The notes under the pieces: generated by a model | Databases searched by the model: none | Seen by the model: only the letters and a program-made list of their open reading frames with translations | What the model was told of the DNA's origin: nothing | Part shown: positions 10,122 to 20,595 of the stretch, piece by piece | How the letters are laid out: the number at the start of each line of letters is the position of its first letter | Position numbering within the stretch: the first letter of the stretch is position 1 | Made by a program: the position numbers and the translations under genes | Source: Bipolaris cookei | Taxonomy: Eukaryota > Ascomycota > Dothideomycetes > Pleosporales > Pleosporaceae | Assembly: GCA_002286855.1 (NCBI GenBank) | Contig: NRSV01000003.1 | Location: 800,831-864,830, forward strand | Length of the DNA stretch: 64,000 nt | Reading direction: 5' to 3'

Positions 10122-11002
10122 ATGGTACACATATTAAGTCGCATGCGCAAGTTACGCGAGGTGAGCGATCTACTTTTAAAATCGCCTTCTGGTCATTGAA
10201 TAGGGCTGACGAATAGTACAGAAGGTATGTTGATTTCTGCCATGAGTACCTCCGAAAGCGCCGCCCGCAACCCGACGTGCAAAGTTGAAATGCATGAAAA
10301 ATATAACAGATGGCTGATGGTGCTACTCACAGTTGCTATGGATAAGGTGTGGGCCTGGAGCTCTTATATTACCGAAGGAAGTATCCAAGATTAGCATGGA
10401 GTTCAACACGAAGATTTATGGAGGCCACCGAGGGGCAAGGTATGCTCGAAATCATCCTCCAAATGGCCCAGATGATAGCATCATTCGATTGGGACAAGGC
10501 GAAGCTGCATACTAAGATCGCGAATAGGAAATTCTGGCGTGAAATGCTACCCCGAATAAAATATCGAAACCCATCCATCCCAATTCAAATTTCACGGCAC
10601 AACGACGCAGACGGACCAGCGCTCCTCCACATCTACACGGCTTCTAAAACCCAACCGGCACCCGGTACTACAAACGCACCTGTAGCACAGCAATCAGACT
10701 CTACAACCCCGTCTGGCACACCGAATGCACGCAACACTCTTGTTCCTGATACCTCGAAGCCCACATATACGATCAACATAAAGGACCAGTTGGAGAGTGA
10801 GATTTTGGAGGCGCTGGTTGCGCAGACTGGTGCGCAGGAGATTAAGCCGACCGAGCAGGAGTTGGCAGAGATGCGGGAGATTGCCGAGTTCAAGGAGAGG
10901 AGTGAAGCAGACAGAGTGCAGGTCAGGGAGAGGTTATTGAAGGAGCGCAGAGAGGCTGAGCTGCTCAAGTTGGCGAGGGGAGAGGTACCAGCGACAAATT
11001 AG
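10122..11002 (+). CDS. Mitochondrial large-subunit ribosomal protein, MRP49/mL61 type, with a 3-nt internal exon
   Basis: This is a structural protein of the mitochondrial ribosome with a thioredoxin-like L51/S25/CI-B8 fold. Exons 10122-10160, 10222-10224, 10333-10439 and 10528-11002 sum to 624 nt, 207 residues, all in frame. The protein begins MVHILSRMRKLREKLLWIR and continues CGPGALILPKEVSKISMEF. The exon 3/4 junction gives GARKFWREMLPRIKYRNPSIPI, the family's hallmark. The region after about residue 100 is a linker followed by a charged helical tail (EFKERSEADRVQVRERLLKE), an extension typical of filamentous fungi. The second exon is only AAG, which supplies the Lys in LREKLLWIR. Both flanking introns have good donors (GTGAGC, GTATGT) and CAG acceptors. 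Skipping it would delete one residue without a frameshift. Confidence 0.9.
10222..10224 (+). other. 3-nt microexon of the MRP49-type gene
   Basis: The sequence is GTACAG|AAG|GTATGT. The upstream intron 10161-10221 (61 nt) has GTGAGC, a GGCTGAC branch and TACAG. The downstream intron 10225-10332 (108 nt) has GTATGT, a CTGAT-like branch and CACAG. Using the next upstream AG as acceptor would give 8 nt and break the frame, so 3 nt is the only in-frame size besides skipping. Confidence 0.68.
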
Positions 11003-12033
11003 GCGTTTCGACATGACTGGGGAAATGTGCCATCTTGGACGAAGGAGAAACATGTGGAATGGATGGACGACATTGGTACAGCGTCTGTATTGCATTCGAC
11101 TGGCTCTGCAGCTGAATTACTGTATAACATGTACATTTTCAAAAACATAGGCATAGGATGAGTCTGAGAGATGCATTTCAAGTTGCAAGCAGTAAGCCCT
11201 TAGCATCTCGTCGCAAATCCATAGGATTACGCCCCATTCTGCATTCTGCATCATGCAACGAGCTGCATTGCATATGACGCCATTGTTTATAAACATGCAA
11301 CCAAGGTCGCGTGAGAAGAGCGCGAGGGCGAAGTCATCGAGATGACCGATGCTCAAAATTTCACACGAAGTCGCGCCAGAAGCAAAGCTGCAGTACTCGG
11401 CATAACGAGAATATGTAGCCGACTGGGTTAGTCCCAAGCATCAACGGCCGACGGCCTAGCAAAAGGGAGACGGAATCAGTCTGCCTGACAGACAACCATA
11501 CACCGAGCTCGAACCTTGCGGTGAGCTCAGGCTGCTGGAAGCTGCCAAAGTTGTTCTCCGCTCCTGTCGTCCGAAACAATCTACCAGGAAAAAGATGGCT
11601 CCATGATGGACGAGCTGTCAGTATCTGCAACCAATACACACCGCCGCAGAGAGCAAGCCCTCTGGGCGGTGGCTGGGAGATTCTAACACAGGGCGTTGGT
11701 GGAGAGAACATGAAGGCTGAGGCCGACGAACTTTTTTTATGCGATCCGGCTAATCGTCGGCGCGCCGTCCGTGCTAGCGGCTTGGCGCGAAACTGCTGCT
11801 TCGGAGGTGCCATGTTGCCCGCATCCTACCCACATCCATCCGACGCCCAACTCTTCCTACCTTGTGGATCGAGAAGAGCGCATTCACCTTCCTCGGGTAG
11901 CTACCTGTCTATTGAAAAGGGGGTACACGACCTCTTCTCTGTACTCTACTTGCGACACTATCCGACTGGTGGTATCCTGCTTTTCTGTAACGCGACTTAC
12001 TGATTCGACCATCTTCCCGCAACCACATCCACC
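11003..12033. other. Intergenic, about 1 kb, with SART-1 promoter
   Basis: The spacer holds the 3' end of the MRP49-type gene and the promoter and leader of the SART-1 gene. Several open frames overlap on both strands but none has splice structure or family resemblance. No RNA gene or repeat was seen. Confidence 0.5.
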
Positions 12034-14067
12034 ATGGTCGACCTATCTATCGATGAGGCGAACAAGATTCGCCTGTCCATGGGCCTTCCCGCCCTTCCAG
12101 GTGGAAGTGCTTCCGCAGCGCCCACAGCGCCCTCTAGTCTCGATTTCAAGCCTGCCAAAGATGACGACGACTCGGACGGAGAGCCCGCAAGCACCATCGA
12201 TACGCGTCAGGCCGCTGCCTCTGATAATTGGAAGAAACTCGAGCAAGAAAGATTGGCCAAGATCAGGCGCGAGGAGCGCGCCGCTGCAATCAAGAAAGAA
12301 CGCGAGAGGGTATCGCGCTTTACCAAACTCGAAGGTAAAGGACTGGCAGACGAAGCCGACGTTGAAGATGACTTGGCCTGGTTGAAGAGCAGTAAGAAGT
12401 GCCAGAAGAAGATTGCTAAGGAGGAGCAGATGCGGAAGGAGCTTGAAGAGCGTGAGCGTCAGGCGCTTGAGGCTATGCAGTACACCGATAAAGACCTTGC
12501 GGGCGTCAAAGTTGGACACGAGCTTGACGAGTTTGACGACGAGGACCAGATCTTGGTGCTCAAGGACACTGCAGTCGATGCCGAAGACGAAGATGAGCTC
12601 GAGGCGGTTGCGCTGAGGGAGAAGGAGCGGCTACAAGAGCGACTCGATTCAAAGAAGCGAAAGCGCGCCTATGACCCCAATGACATGGACGAGTCAGGTC
12701 AAAAGTCGATTTTGGCACAATACGATGAGGAGATTGACGGCAAAAAGAGCAAGGCTTTCACACTAGACGGCAAAGGCCGGACTGTCGAGGCCATTCAGGC
12801 TGAGGCTGAAGGTGCTGCAAGGCCGAAGAAGGTTGCCATCAGTCTAGACATACTCAAAGAAGATGCGCCTGCGAACGACTACATGGATGTTTCAGAGGTC
12901 AAAATGAAGAAGCCCAAGAAAAAGAAGAGCAAGAAGTCTAAGCGAGAGCGTGTCGAGGACGAGGATGAAATGCTCGCCATACCTGCAGAGGTGTCTGCCG
13001 CCGATGACATGGACGTTGATGGCGGAGAAGCCACCGCACCACAACAGAAGAAGAAGGTTTTTGACGAATCTTTCATAGACGATGATGATCTTCAGGCAAA
13101 CCTTGCGACCCAGCGTCAAAAGGCTCTCAAAAAGCGCAAGAAGATGCGACCTGAAGACTTGGCACGACAACTGCGTGAGGAAGCTACCACCCCCCAGCCT
13201 GACGTCCTTGAATCTACCGAAGACGGGGATGTCGGATTAGTCATTGACGAGACGACTGAGTTTGTTCAAAATCTGGGTGCGGCCGGTGATGATGAAGAAG
13301 CAGCACGTCGGAAACGTAGAAAGTCGAGCCACATCTCTGAAGGCGCAAAGTCAATGGGTGACATTCCAATCGCTGACGAAGATGGCGATGTGGAGATGGG
13401 CCAATCATACGCTGAAGCAGCCGAAGCAGAAGACGCAAGGAACCGCAGTGTCTCACGTGCTCTTTCCACGGAAATTACCGAAACAGGTCTCGAGGCTGAG
13501 AAGACTGTTGATCAAGGTCTAGGAGCTACGCTTGCACTGCTCAAGCAACGAGGACTAGTCACTGAATCTGACGCTGGTGAAAAGAATGCCTTGTACCGTG
13601 AACGCCAGAAGTTCATGGCCGACAAAGCCAAGGCTGAGGCGGAAGCTGAACGTCAACGCAAGATTGTTCGTGAGCGCGAGCGAAATTCTGCCCGTTGGAA
13701 TAATATGACGCCTCGCGAGCGCGAAGAATGGGCCCGCAAGAACAACACCAGCGCCGATATGGTCGAAAGCCGTCGTCTTGCCGAGCTTTTTAACAAGGAG
13801 TACACACCAAACATTGAGCTCAAGTATGTCGATGAGCACGGTCGTCAGATGAACCAGAAAGAGGCGTTCAAGCAGCTCAGTCACCAATTCCACGGCAAGG
13901 GCAGCGGTAACACCAAGACGAAGAAGCACCTTGAGAAAGTGGCGGCCGAGAAGAAGAAGATGGCAGAGAGTTCGCTCGATTCCAGTCGAAGCGGAGGTGG
14001 TGGTTTGGGCAACGCGTTTGATGACCAGGCTAAGAAAAAGGGTACGGCTGGCGTCCGCTTGCAATAA
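12034..14067 (+). CDS. SART-1/SNU66-family U4/U6.U5 tri-snRNP protein
   Basis: The family is a component of the spliceosomal tri-snRNP, needed for its recruitment and activation. The gene is a single exon of 677 residues with no intron needed. The N-terminus MVDLSIDEANKIRLSMGLP matches the SART-1 opening in which a short helix precedes a conserved leucine-rich stretch. The middle is highly charged, with KKPKKKKSKKSKRERVEDED at about residues 290-310 and several acidic and basic coiled segments. Conserved C-terminal features are GLGATLALLKQRGLV, ELKYVDEHGRQM, KEAFKQLSHQFHGKGSG and KKHLEKV. It ends with KGTAGVRLQ. The size suits fungal members. The first ATG follows a pyrimidine/CA-rich leader (ATCCACCATGG). 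Confidence 0.92.
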   Translation: MVDLSIDEANKIRLSMGLPALPGGSASAAPTAPSSLDFKPAKDDDDSDGEPASTIDTRQAAASDNWKKLEQERLAKIRREERAAAIKKERERVSRFTKLEGKGLADEADVEDDLAWLKSSKKCQKKIAKEEQMRKELEERERQALEAMQYTDKDLAGVKVGHELDEFDDEDQILVLKDTAVDAEDEDELEAVALREKERLQERLDSKKRKRAYDPNDMDESGQKSILAQYDEEIDGKKSKAFTLDGKGRTVEAIQAEAEGAARPKKVAISLDILKEDAPANDYMDVSEVKMKKPKKKKSKKSKRERVEDEDEMLAIPAEVSAADDMDVDGGEATAPQQKKKVFDESFIDDDDLQANLATQRQKALKKRKKMRPEDLARQLREEATTPQPDVLESTEDGDVGLVIDETTEFVQNLGAAGDDEEAARRKRRKSSHISEGAKSMGDIPIADEDGDVEMGQSYAEAAEAEDARNRSVSRALSTEITETGLEAEKTVDQGLGATLALLKQRGLVTESDAGEKNALYRERQKFMADKAKAEAEAERQRKIVRERERNSARWNNMTPREREEWARKNNTSADMVESRRLAELFNKEYTPNIELKYVDEHGRQMNQKEAFKQLSHQFHGKGSGNTKTKKHLEKVAAEKKKMAESSLDSSRSGGGGLGNAFDDQAKKKGTAGVRLQ

Positions 14068-14948
14068 ACCACCCGAGTCGCAATTGCGCTTCGAGACGCA
14101 CAAAGGTCAGTAGCTCTCGAAAACTGTATTTTTTAGAAATTTGATCATTAATGCAAGATTGGTTATAGAGCGATTTTCCTCTTATTCGAAAGTGATGACG
14201 GTATGATACCAATAGTTTTTGCATTAAGACTGATATACAGGGTATTGTATACTGGCGCTACGTCTTGACCAGTAGACAGTTGGCCATCTTGTACGTATTG
14301 TTGAGTACACCATGGTAAGTAACTTTTCAGTGGTGGTACGTGATGTACAGATAAGTTTGCGCTCAGTGATTTTACGTGTATGAAAAGGCATCCAGCAGCT
14401 TTTGAAACACTATCCTGGCTGTCTGCCAGGCCATCTTCCAGTGCGAAAGGAAGTATAGTCTTGGGTACCAGTACCTCTCCTTTGTAGAATGCGTGTTGCA
14501 GGAAGAAGCATCACCATTACTTTGACGTACTTGAGCCCGTCTAGCACGAGTGGCCCTGCCGACACTATAGATGGCAAGTTGAGTCAAGATGTCTTGAAGT
14601 CATACTTCTCCGACCGTTGCCTATATGCTCAAGGCTATTGATTAGACATGAAACCATGTGACAGCAACTCAAGTAGATCTACAATGACATAAATATAAAT
14701 GCTTACTTTAGACCATCATCCCATTTGAAACCATATCTACATCTGTAACTCCTGCAATCGACATTCCAGTCTAAGAGAGGAGGCTATAAAAACCATACAA
14801 GGCGGAAGCTTGAAGAAAAAAAACCTCCATCATGATACATCCCAAACCATGTCCTGATCTGGTCCTCTCCATACCCCCCCCCCAAAAAAACGCCTATATA
14901 TGCACATTTCTTTCCATCCTACTACACTTTTCGCATCCAATCCCACAC
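14068..14948. other. Convergent intergenic spacer
   Basis: These 881 bases lie between the 3' ends of the SART-1 gene (+) and uL30m (-). A homopolymeric A run lies at about 14815-14822 and a C-run/A-run junction at about 14874-14890. I see no coding or RNA feature. Confidence 0.55.
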
Positions 14949-15227
14949 CTACTCATACACTCCCATCGCCTCCCCCGCCCTCTTCTCAACATAATACCCC
15001 GGATCCGGCCTCCTCGCCTCGCGCATCTGCTCCTTGGTCATGGGCGTCTGCACCTCTTTCACATCCACCAATTCTTTTATGCGCATGATTTGGCCCGCGA
15101 CGGATTGCGAGACCGGGTGGTAGACGGTCGTCATGCGCTTGCGCAGGCCGAGGGCTTTGAGCACGCCTTGTGTTTTGGCCGGCATGCCGATTCCCGAGCG
15201 CATGAGGGTTATGCGAAAGTACGACAT
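14949..15227 (-). CDS. Mitochondrial large-subunit ribosomal protein uL30m
   Basis: Single-exon gene of 92 residues, the usual size for fungal mitochondrial L30 (yeast MRPL33 family). It begins MSYFRITLMRSGIGMPAKTQ and continues GVLKALGLRKRMTTVYHPVS, the L30 fold with its conserved Arg/Ser loop and the GLRKR basic turn. The middle reads QIMRIKELVDVKEV, completing the alpha-beta-alpha-beta pattern. A short C-terminal extension (RRPDPGYYVEKRAGEAMGVYE) is fungal. The N-terminal strand begins at residue 2, so no long cleavable presequence is present. The start codon is the first in frame. Confidence 0.93.
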   Translation of the reverse strand: MSYFRITLMRSGIGMPAKTQGVLKALGLRKRMTTVYHPVSQSVAGQIMRIKELVDVKEVQTPMTKEQMREARRPDPGYYVEKRAGEAMGVYE

Positions 15228-16912
15228 TTTTGTGGGTTGTATGTGGTTTCGGCGCGTTTGAGCGACGGGTGGTGTGAGGTTTCGTGTGTGTGTGAGGGTT
15301 TGTTGGTTGGTTTGGCGGGGGCGGAGAAAAGAAGTACGCTAGGGAGTTTTTAGAGGGGGGGGAAAGTGTCAATGGATATCTTGGGTGATGCTTCATACAG
15401 TTGGTAGGTATATTGTGGCGTTCACAAAGCTCGTTTGCGCACTTGCAATCGTCGTTGTCGTGGGCTTTTCCGACGAAAGAGTGATGGGGTGCTAATCCCA
15501 AGATGGTTTAGGTCGAATGGGAACTAAACGCCCACCTTTCCATGCTCGTAACCTTTACTCCATTGCTCACATGAGAACTGTTTGGAATTATGTTTTTGTT
15601 TTTACGGAAGATTCTGCCAATCCAAATCTTGTAATGAATAGGTAGCAGTAAGCATACGCTGACAATTACATATAACGTCTCCTATGCAGTCTGCCTTCCT
15701 TCCGTGTTGCTGAACAGATTGCCGCGAATGCCTGCTCCTACAACATGTCTCGCAGCAGTACGTTCATTAATTTATTCGGAAGGCAGCTAGCTTCCGGTGC
15801 TATGAGTCAGAGGTACCCAGCCTGCTGTTATGCTGCGGGGAACCACTTTTGCCCTCCCTCTGCTGCATGCGTCAACTCGTTTGTTAGCACGGTGCCGGCT
15901 CTATGGGTTCCGCGAAACGGCACAGCGGCAGCATGCCTTCACACTTTGGCATAGTTGGAGGGGTGGAATGTTTCTGTTACTGTTTAGTCATGTGGTGATT
16001 GCAATTCGACATAGTGGTAGTTTGGGACTTTTTGTTTGTATGGGGTATGATGTTACTATCTCTTGGTTTCCGAGCATATACTACCTTTTACAATTTGAGC
16101 CGCTTGTTATCCAACATACGCTTATCTGATAACTTGGTCATTCTTCTAAAAGACCCAGATTTATCGTCTTTTTCGTCTTTGAGATGATACCATTTTCGCT
16201 AGTCGGCTGCTGTCTCAATTCTTCAAACGATCTGTCTTGCGGAGATTTTACCCGTGTGCATGCAGTTACTTGGTCGTCTAAGTATTAGGCAGATGAAACA
16301 AAACAGACTGGAACATATAGTTTTCTACAAGACTACGGAAAGATTCATGAGACTCAGCTGGCTTGTGCGCAAGCACCAAATGAGTAGCCCTGTCGCGGCA
16401 CCGGGCCATCCTTTCCAACGGGCTTAAGCCACTCCCAATAGCCTGGGTCGACATTGCAGAATGGTTCCACAGTGCGAAAATGATCGTCTCTTTGTTGAAG
16501 TCTCGGGAGGTCAACAACTCGAGCAAGAGAAAGCAACACTGTGCATCTCCGCTCGGGAAAGGGAAGACAACATTGCCAACGAAGCATTGAATTGCTGTGA
16601 ATGCATCTGTTCCGTTTGAACGGCAACTTTGACCGCTTCTTGTCGGTACATGCAAGGTAACTTGAGGCTAGGAGGAGGGGGAGCGAGATAGAATATAAGG
16701 GTGACTCTGGACCGGTCTATGATGAAATGGAGGATTGGTAAATCGGAATAGACACGCAGTGTAAACGCTCTCAGACCTTGTCATCATAATTTTTCTCCCT
16801 TGCATTTCTGACATATTTAATACCTCTTGGCTTTGAAATTTATATTTGAACAAAGTATAAGGCGAGTACACCAAGCAATCATACTTTGAGCTCTCTTGAG
16901 TTGATTGTCACC
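15228..16912. other. Intergenic, about 1.7 kb
   Basis: This lies between the starts of uL30m (-) and the DUF7587-like gene (+) and so contains both promoters. Open frames of 60-125 codons occur on both strands, but they overlap each other and lack splice signals or recognisable motifs. No repeat or RNA gene was identified. Confidence 0.5.
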
Positions 16913-17590
16913 ATGGCGGGTATATAGATTTCCCCCCTCTCTCCATCACAGCCACACTAATACTCTAAAACAGCCCTTCATCCGGTCACAACACCATCTT
17001 CCTCCCCCCTGTCTATCTCATCAACCACAGCCCTACCCACACCAGCTCCTACAGCCATCCCCCCACTCGTCTACCGCGTACACCGCAGTAGCTCGCAAAC
17101 CCTGTACTCCTTCTCAACAGGCTTCAGCGCCAAAAACCAAACAACGATAGTAAGCTACACATCCGCCCTATCTCGCTTCGGCCTCGCCCATCTCAACCAG
17201 CAAACCAACATATCCTCGCCATTCATCAGCGTCTATGACAACGCCGCGCACGCTGAAGCCGTAGCACGGTATTTTGGCGAGCGATACCAAGAGGATACAT
17301 GGGTTGTTAGTGTTGACCCCGCGCATTTTGCACGGGGCCCCGTGTTTAGGGCGGCGGATTTGTTGAGGGAGGGTGAGGCGGAGAATGGGAATAGCAACAA
17401 GAAGAAAGGGAAAGAGGCAGTGGATGGTGCGGACGAGTGGTTACATTGGGGAGAGTATCTGGTCATGTATCGTATCCCTGCGCAGGCGATTCGGGATCAG
17501 ACGCCTGTTACAAAGGTGGGGGATCCACTAAGGAGAGGGATAGGTGTTATTGGGGGTGGAAGTGGTGGTGGTGGCGGTGGTGGTGCTTGA
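16913..17590 (+). CDS. DUF7587-like fungal protein
   Basis: Two exons: a 7-nt first exon 16913-16919 (ATGGCGG) and 16974-17590, giving 207 residues. The 54-nt intron has GTATAT, a CACTAAT branch and AACAG. The sequence shows the pattern I associate with the fungal DUF7587 domain: PPLVYRVHRSSSQTLY, a Gly-Phe-X-Ala element, a central NISSPFISVYDNAAHAEAVA, then WVVSVDPAHF and a C-terminal GEYLVMYRIPAQAI. This resembles a small ADP-ribosyltransferase-like layout, but no catalytic role is known to me. A low-complexity insert (NSNKKKGKEAVDGADEW) and a poly-Gly tail are present. The domain call comes from remembered pattern only. Confidence 0.7.
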
Positions 17591-17806
17591 ATTGACACAT
17601 GGTGATGATGTGGGACTAAAGGATTCAAAATGTTTTCTTTTCTGCTGCTTCTTGTTCTTCTCATGCCATTCGTTGGGGTGGATCCTGGTACTCTCTTTCT
17701 TCCCAAGCCGGTTCATATGTTTATTGCCAGGTGTTGGTGTTGGTGTCGGTGTCGACGTCCAGATGTATACTTGATTCATCCACATCTCCTTCTTCATTTA
17801 CCAACC

Positions 17807-18133
17807 TCACAAACCTCTCCACCCGCTACCCATCCGTCCAACACACCAATCAATACCTCGCCAAAGCGACTTAACACCCTTCCACAGAGAAAGGTATGCC
17901 AGCACATTTGTACCCTCTTTCTTCTTCTTCTTTTTCTTCTTCTCTTCCTCGTCGTCCTCTTGGATGTGATCTATCCGGGGAGGTGTGATGGATCTGGTTG
18001 TCCGAAAGGCTGCAGCAAGACTATTGTTTCGCGGCACATGTGACAGGCTGCTGCGCCGCTGGGGCGCCTTTGGCAAGAAGTTAATCTGGCTCTCTGAGGT
18101 GGAGAGTCTGCGTGGTGGCATTTTTGATGCCAA
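17807..18133 (-). CDS. Possible small basic protein (hypothetical)
   Basis: This is an open frame of 108 codons on the reverse strand. The first half reads RRLSTSESQINFLPKAPQRR and then SLSHVPRNNSLAAAFRTTRS, a Ser/Arg-rich sequence that looks like a real disordered phosphoprotein segment. The second half has an acidic run followed by nine lysines and ends with a tryptophan-containing WKGVKSLWRGIDW. It does not match a family I recognise. A splice extension could not be established. It might be a real small gene or a chance frame over a CT-rich (opposite strand) region. Confidence 0.38.
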   Translation of the reverse strand: MASKMPPRRLSTSESQINFLPKAPQRRSSLSHVPRNNSLAAAFRTTRSITPPRIDHIQEDDEEEKKKKKKKKEGTNVLAYLSLWKGVKSLWRGIDWCVGRMGSGWRGL

Positions 18134-20006
18134 GAAGGTGGTTACATTTGTTGGCGAGGGCGTTGGTTTGAGGAACTAGGCGTTTGGAGAGAATTGTGTA
18201 GTTGCGGAATCCTAAGTTAAGAGAATAAGGAGAAGAAGAACAAGGCAGAACAGGTCTTTTCATGTGGAGAGGCATAAGATGTATGCGTGTGTGTAAGTGG
18301 GCCGAGGCTGCATCGACAAGGGCAATATTGGTTGGCATGATGATACGGACCGACTAGTGCGTATGTGATGGTGAGGTGTGGTTGGCCTTGGTTAGCAGGC
18401 CCTGCATGGCATGTCACGCGTCATGGAGTGAAACTTGGTTCCAGACCATGGACAGCACTATGGCTTGTTGTCTAGATCGCATCATAGATCTGCAGTTGAT
18501 CTCAGCCCTTTCCAATACTTTTGGTCGAAGTATGACAACATCCTGGAGGAATAAAATGCTACAGTGAATAATTCATCAAAACCATGAAGTTAGAAAAGGC
18601 AACAAAGGCAACAAAGGCAAAAAAGCAAAAATAGCAAAAATAGCCTTCAAGTATCGATAACATGACTGATACTGGCGCTGATGAAAATGAAGCTAACCAT
18701 TATAAATATTGATGAGGCTTCATGAGAACAAGGTTGTCAGCCTTTGACTCAGTCACTTCACCGGTGCTTTCTTGATACTACATGCACGTGACATGGTTGT
18801 GACTACGTCACACATGTCAAGTGGAGCATGCACGCCCGCTGGTTACGAAAAGAAGAATCGAATGAGAAGCAAGAAGTAGAATTTCTATTTTGAAACAAAC
18901 GTAGATTACGTAGACGATGCAGAAGAGTGCAAGGTTCCGATGTTTGAGGTAGGTTGCGAAAGTTTCAAAGACGGGAAACCATGTGATGCATGCATGTGTG
19001 TGCAACATGCGCAGATGTCGCGAATGCAGACCGAGCAAAACTGGATATACATGTGTATCTACACATAAGAGGGACGAGTGACGAGGAACATGTGCAGGCT
19101 TTGGGGTGAGGTGTGAAAAGGGTGTGGATTCTAGAACGTGTGGCTTGTCAAGAGCAGCCGGAGCAAGGCGTATTACATTACGACTCTAACTAGCCATTAG
19201 CTTTGTTGTATGATAGGCCCGGGATAAAAGGCGAGGGCATTTGGGCTCTGACTCGCGGGCCACAGCATCTGACAGCAGGGTACACGTGCGTGCAAAAAGG
19301 GCGACAAGCCGAAGGTGGTGATGTCGATCTTGAAGAAGGTTAAATTAGGAGGGCACATGGGCTAGAGGATGCAGCAGTGGCACTAGGGCCAGCATCAGCC
19401 ACAAGGCCATATGTGGTGCATAGTACACATGCCTGTCGAGGAAGTTGTCGGGACCGTTTCCGACGCCGTTTCACATTGCTAGGGCTAGTGCAGACGAGAA
19501 GGCTGATGCAGTGCAGCGGGGGCCAAGGTGAATATGCAAAGGCCTGTGCCAGGGTGGACATGTGTAGCGTGCCCTTGAGTCGCGTGCAGCGGTCGCGGAC
19601 AGGCCAAGCCAGGTGCGAGGAGGGGAGGGGGAAAGGGGAGAGAGAGTTGGGTACGTAACAAGGTAGCAAGTATACTTACAGGCTGTTGCTGGGTGGGTGG
19701 CAGGGCGCCGAATGAGACCAAGCCAGTGTGAGTGCTGTGCAGTGCTCAGCGCGCCAATCCCCGGCCAGCCAGCGCCAGCCAGCACCACCACCCCCGTTTT
19801 TTCCCAACTGCTGCTCAGCATGGCCATAGATGAATGGGATATATGGATGGATTGGTATATGTATCTGGATAGATACGTCCGTCCGTACATGTAAACAAAC
19901 AAACAGCACCCCGCCGCCGCGCCAGACCTGCGGCACCACACCCGCTCTCAGCCCCCTGGGTGCTTGCAATCCATCAACACTATACAAGCACTTAGATATG
20001 TATCCA

Positions 20007-20030
20007 CGTAGATACGTAGATACGTAGATA
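20007..20030. repeat. CGTAGATA microsatellite, three units
   Basis: Three perfect 8-bp units sit about 570 bp upstream of the DOCK-family start, followed by alternating GTAC. Confidence 0.8.
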
Positions 20031-20595
20031 CATGCGTACGTACGTACATAATGTTGCAAAGCCACCCATGGCCGGGGCGTGGGACCGGGGACCATGCCGG
20101 CCTTGATACGACGACTGTGCTCCGAGCTTCATGCAGGCACGGCTGCTACCGAACGGCGCTGTGAAGGCCATCACCGTTGCCCTTTGCTGCCTCTGAAGCT
20201 TTTGCTTGCCTACTCATCGTCGCCCATACGCCCTCCGAGACGCGCAGGCGACGCAGACAAGATCGCCCTCTTCCCTCGTCTCCCTCGCGTCCCTCGCGCC
20301 CCGCTTGTTCTTCCTAAGTCTTGCCTGGGTATTGGAGTACTTACTGTGTACTATCCCCAGATTTCCAATTCGGCAATCCCATCAGGGGCACCTTGCAGCC
20401 CAGCAGCGCGCCACCCCCCCTCCTTCATTATCACCGCCCTCTTTCTGCTGCTGCTGCTGCTCCCCGTCCGCCTCATCCGCCTCCAGAAACAGGAACCTCT
20501 CGCCCAGAGCCCCCACGACACCAGCCCGCTGCCCATTGCTCGTGATGCTCTGTCGCCGACTCCCCCCTCCCATATAGCCCGACACGTCTGGTGCC

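Larger units (their letters stand above)
17591..20595. other. Intergenic, about 3 kb, with one possible small reverse-strand ORF and simple repeats
   Basis: Apart from the tentative small ORF listed separately at 17807-18133, no gene is supported. Short repeats are visible: GGCAACAAA/GGCAAAAA-type direct repeats at about 18598-18640, and three perfect CGTAGATA units at 20007-20030 followed by GTACGTACGTAC. The segment directly upstream of 20596 is C-rich leader of the DOCK gene. Confidence 0.5.

Noticed and set aside
11521..12003. Open frame of 160 codons upstream of the SART-1 gene.
   Set aside because: It competes with other frames over the same bases and shows no family resemblance or conserved-looking segments.
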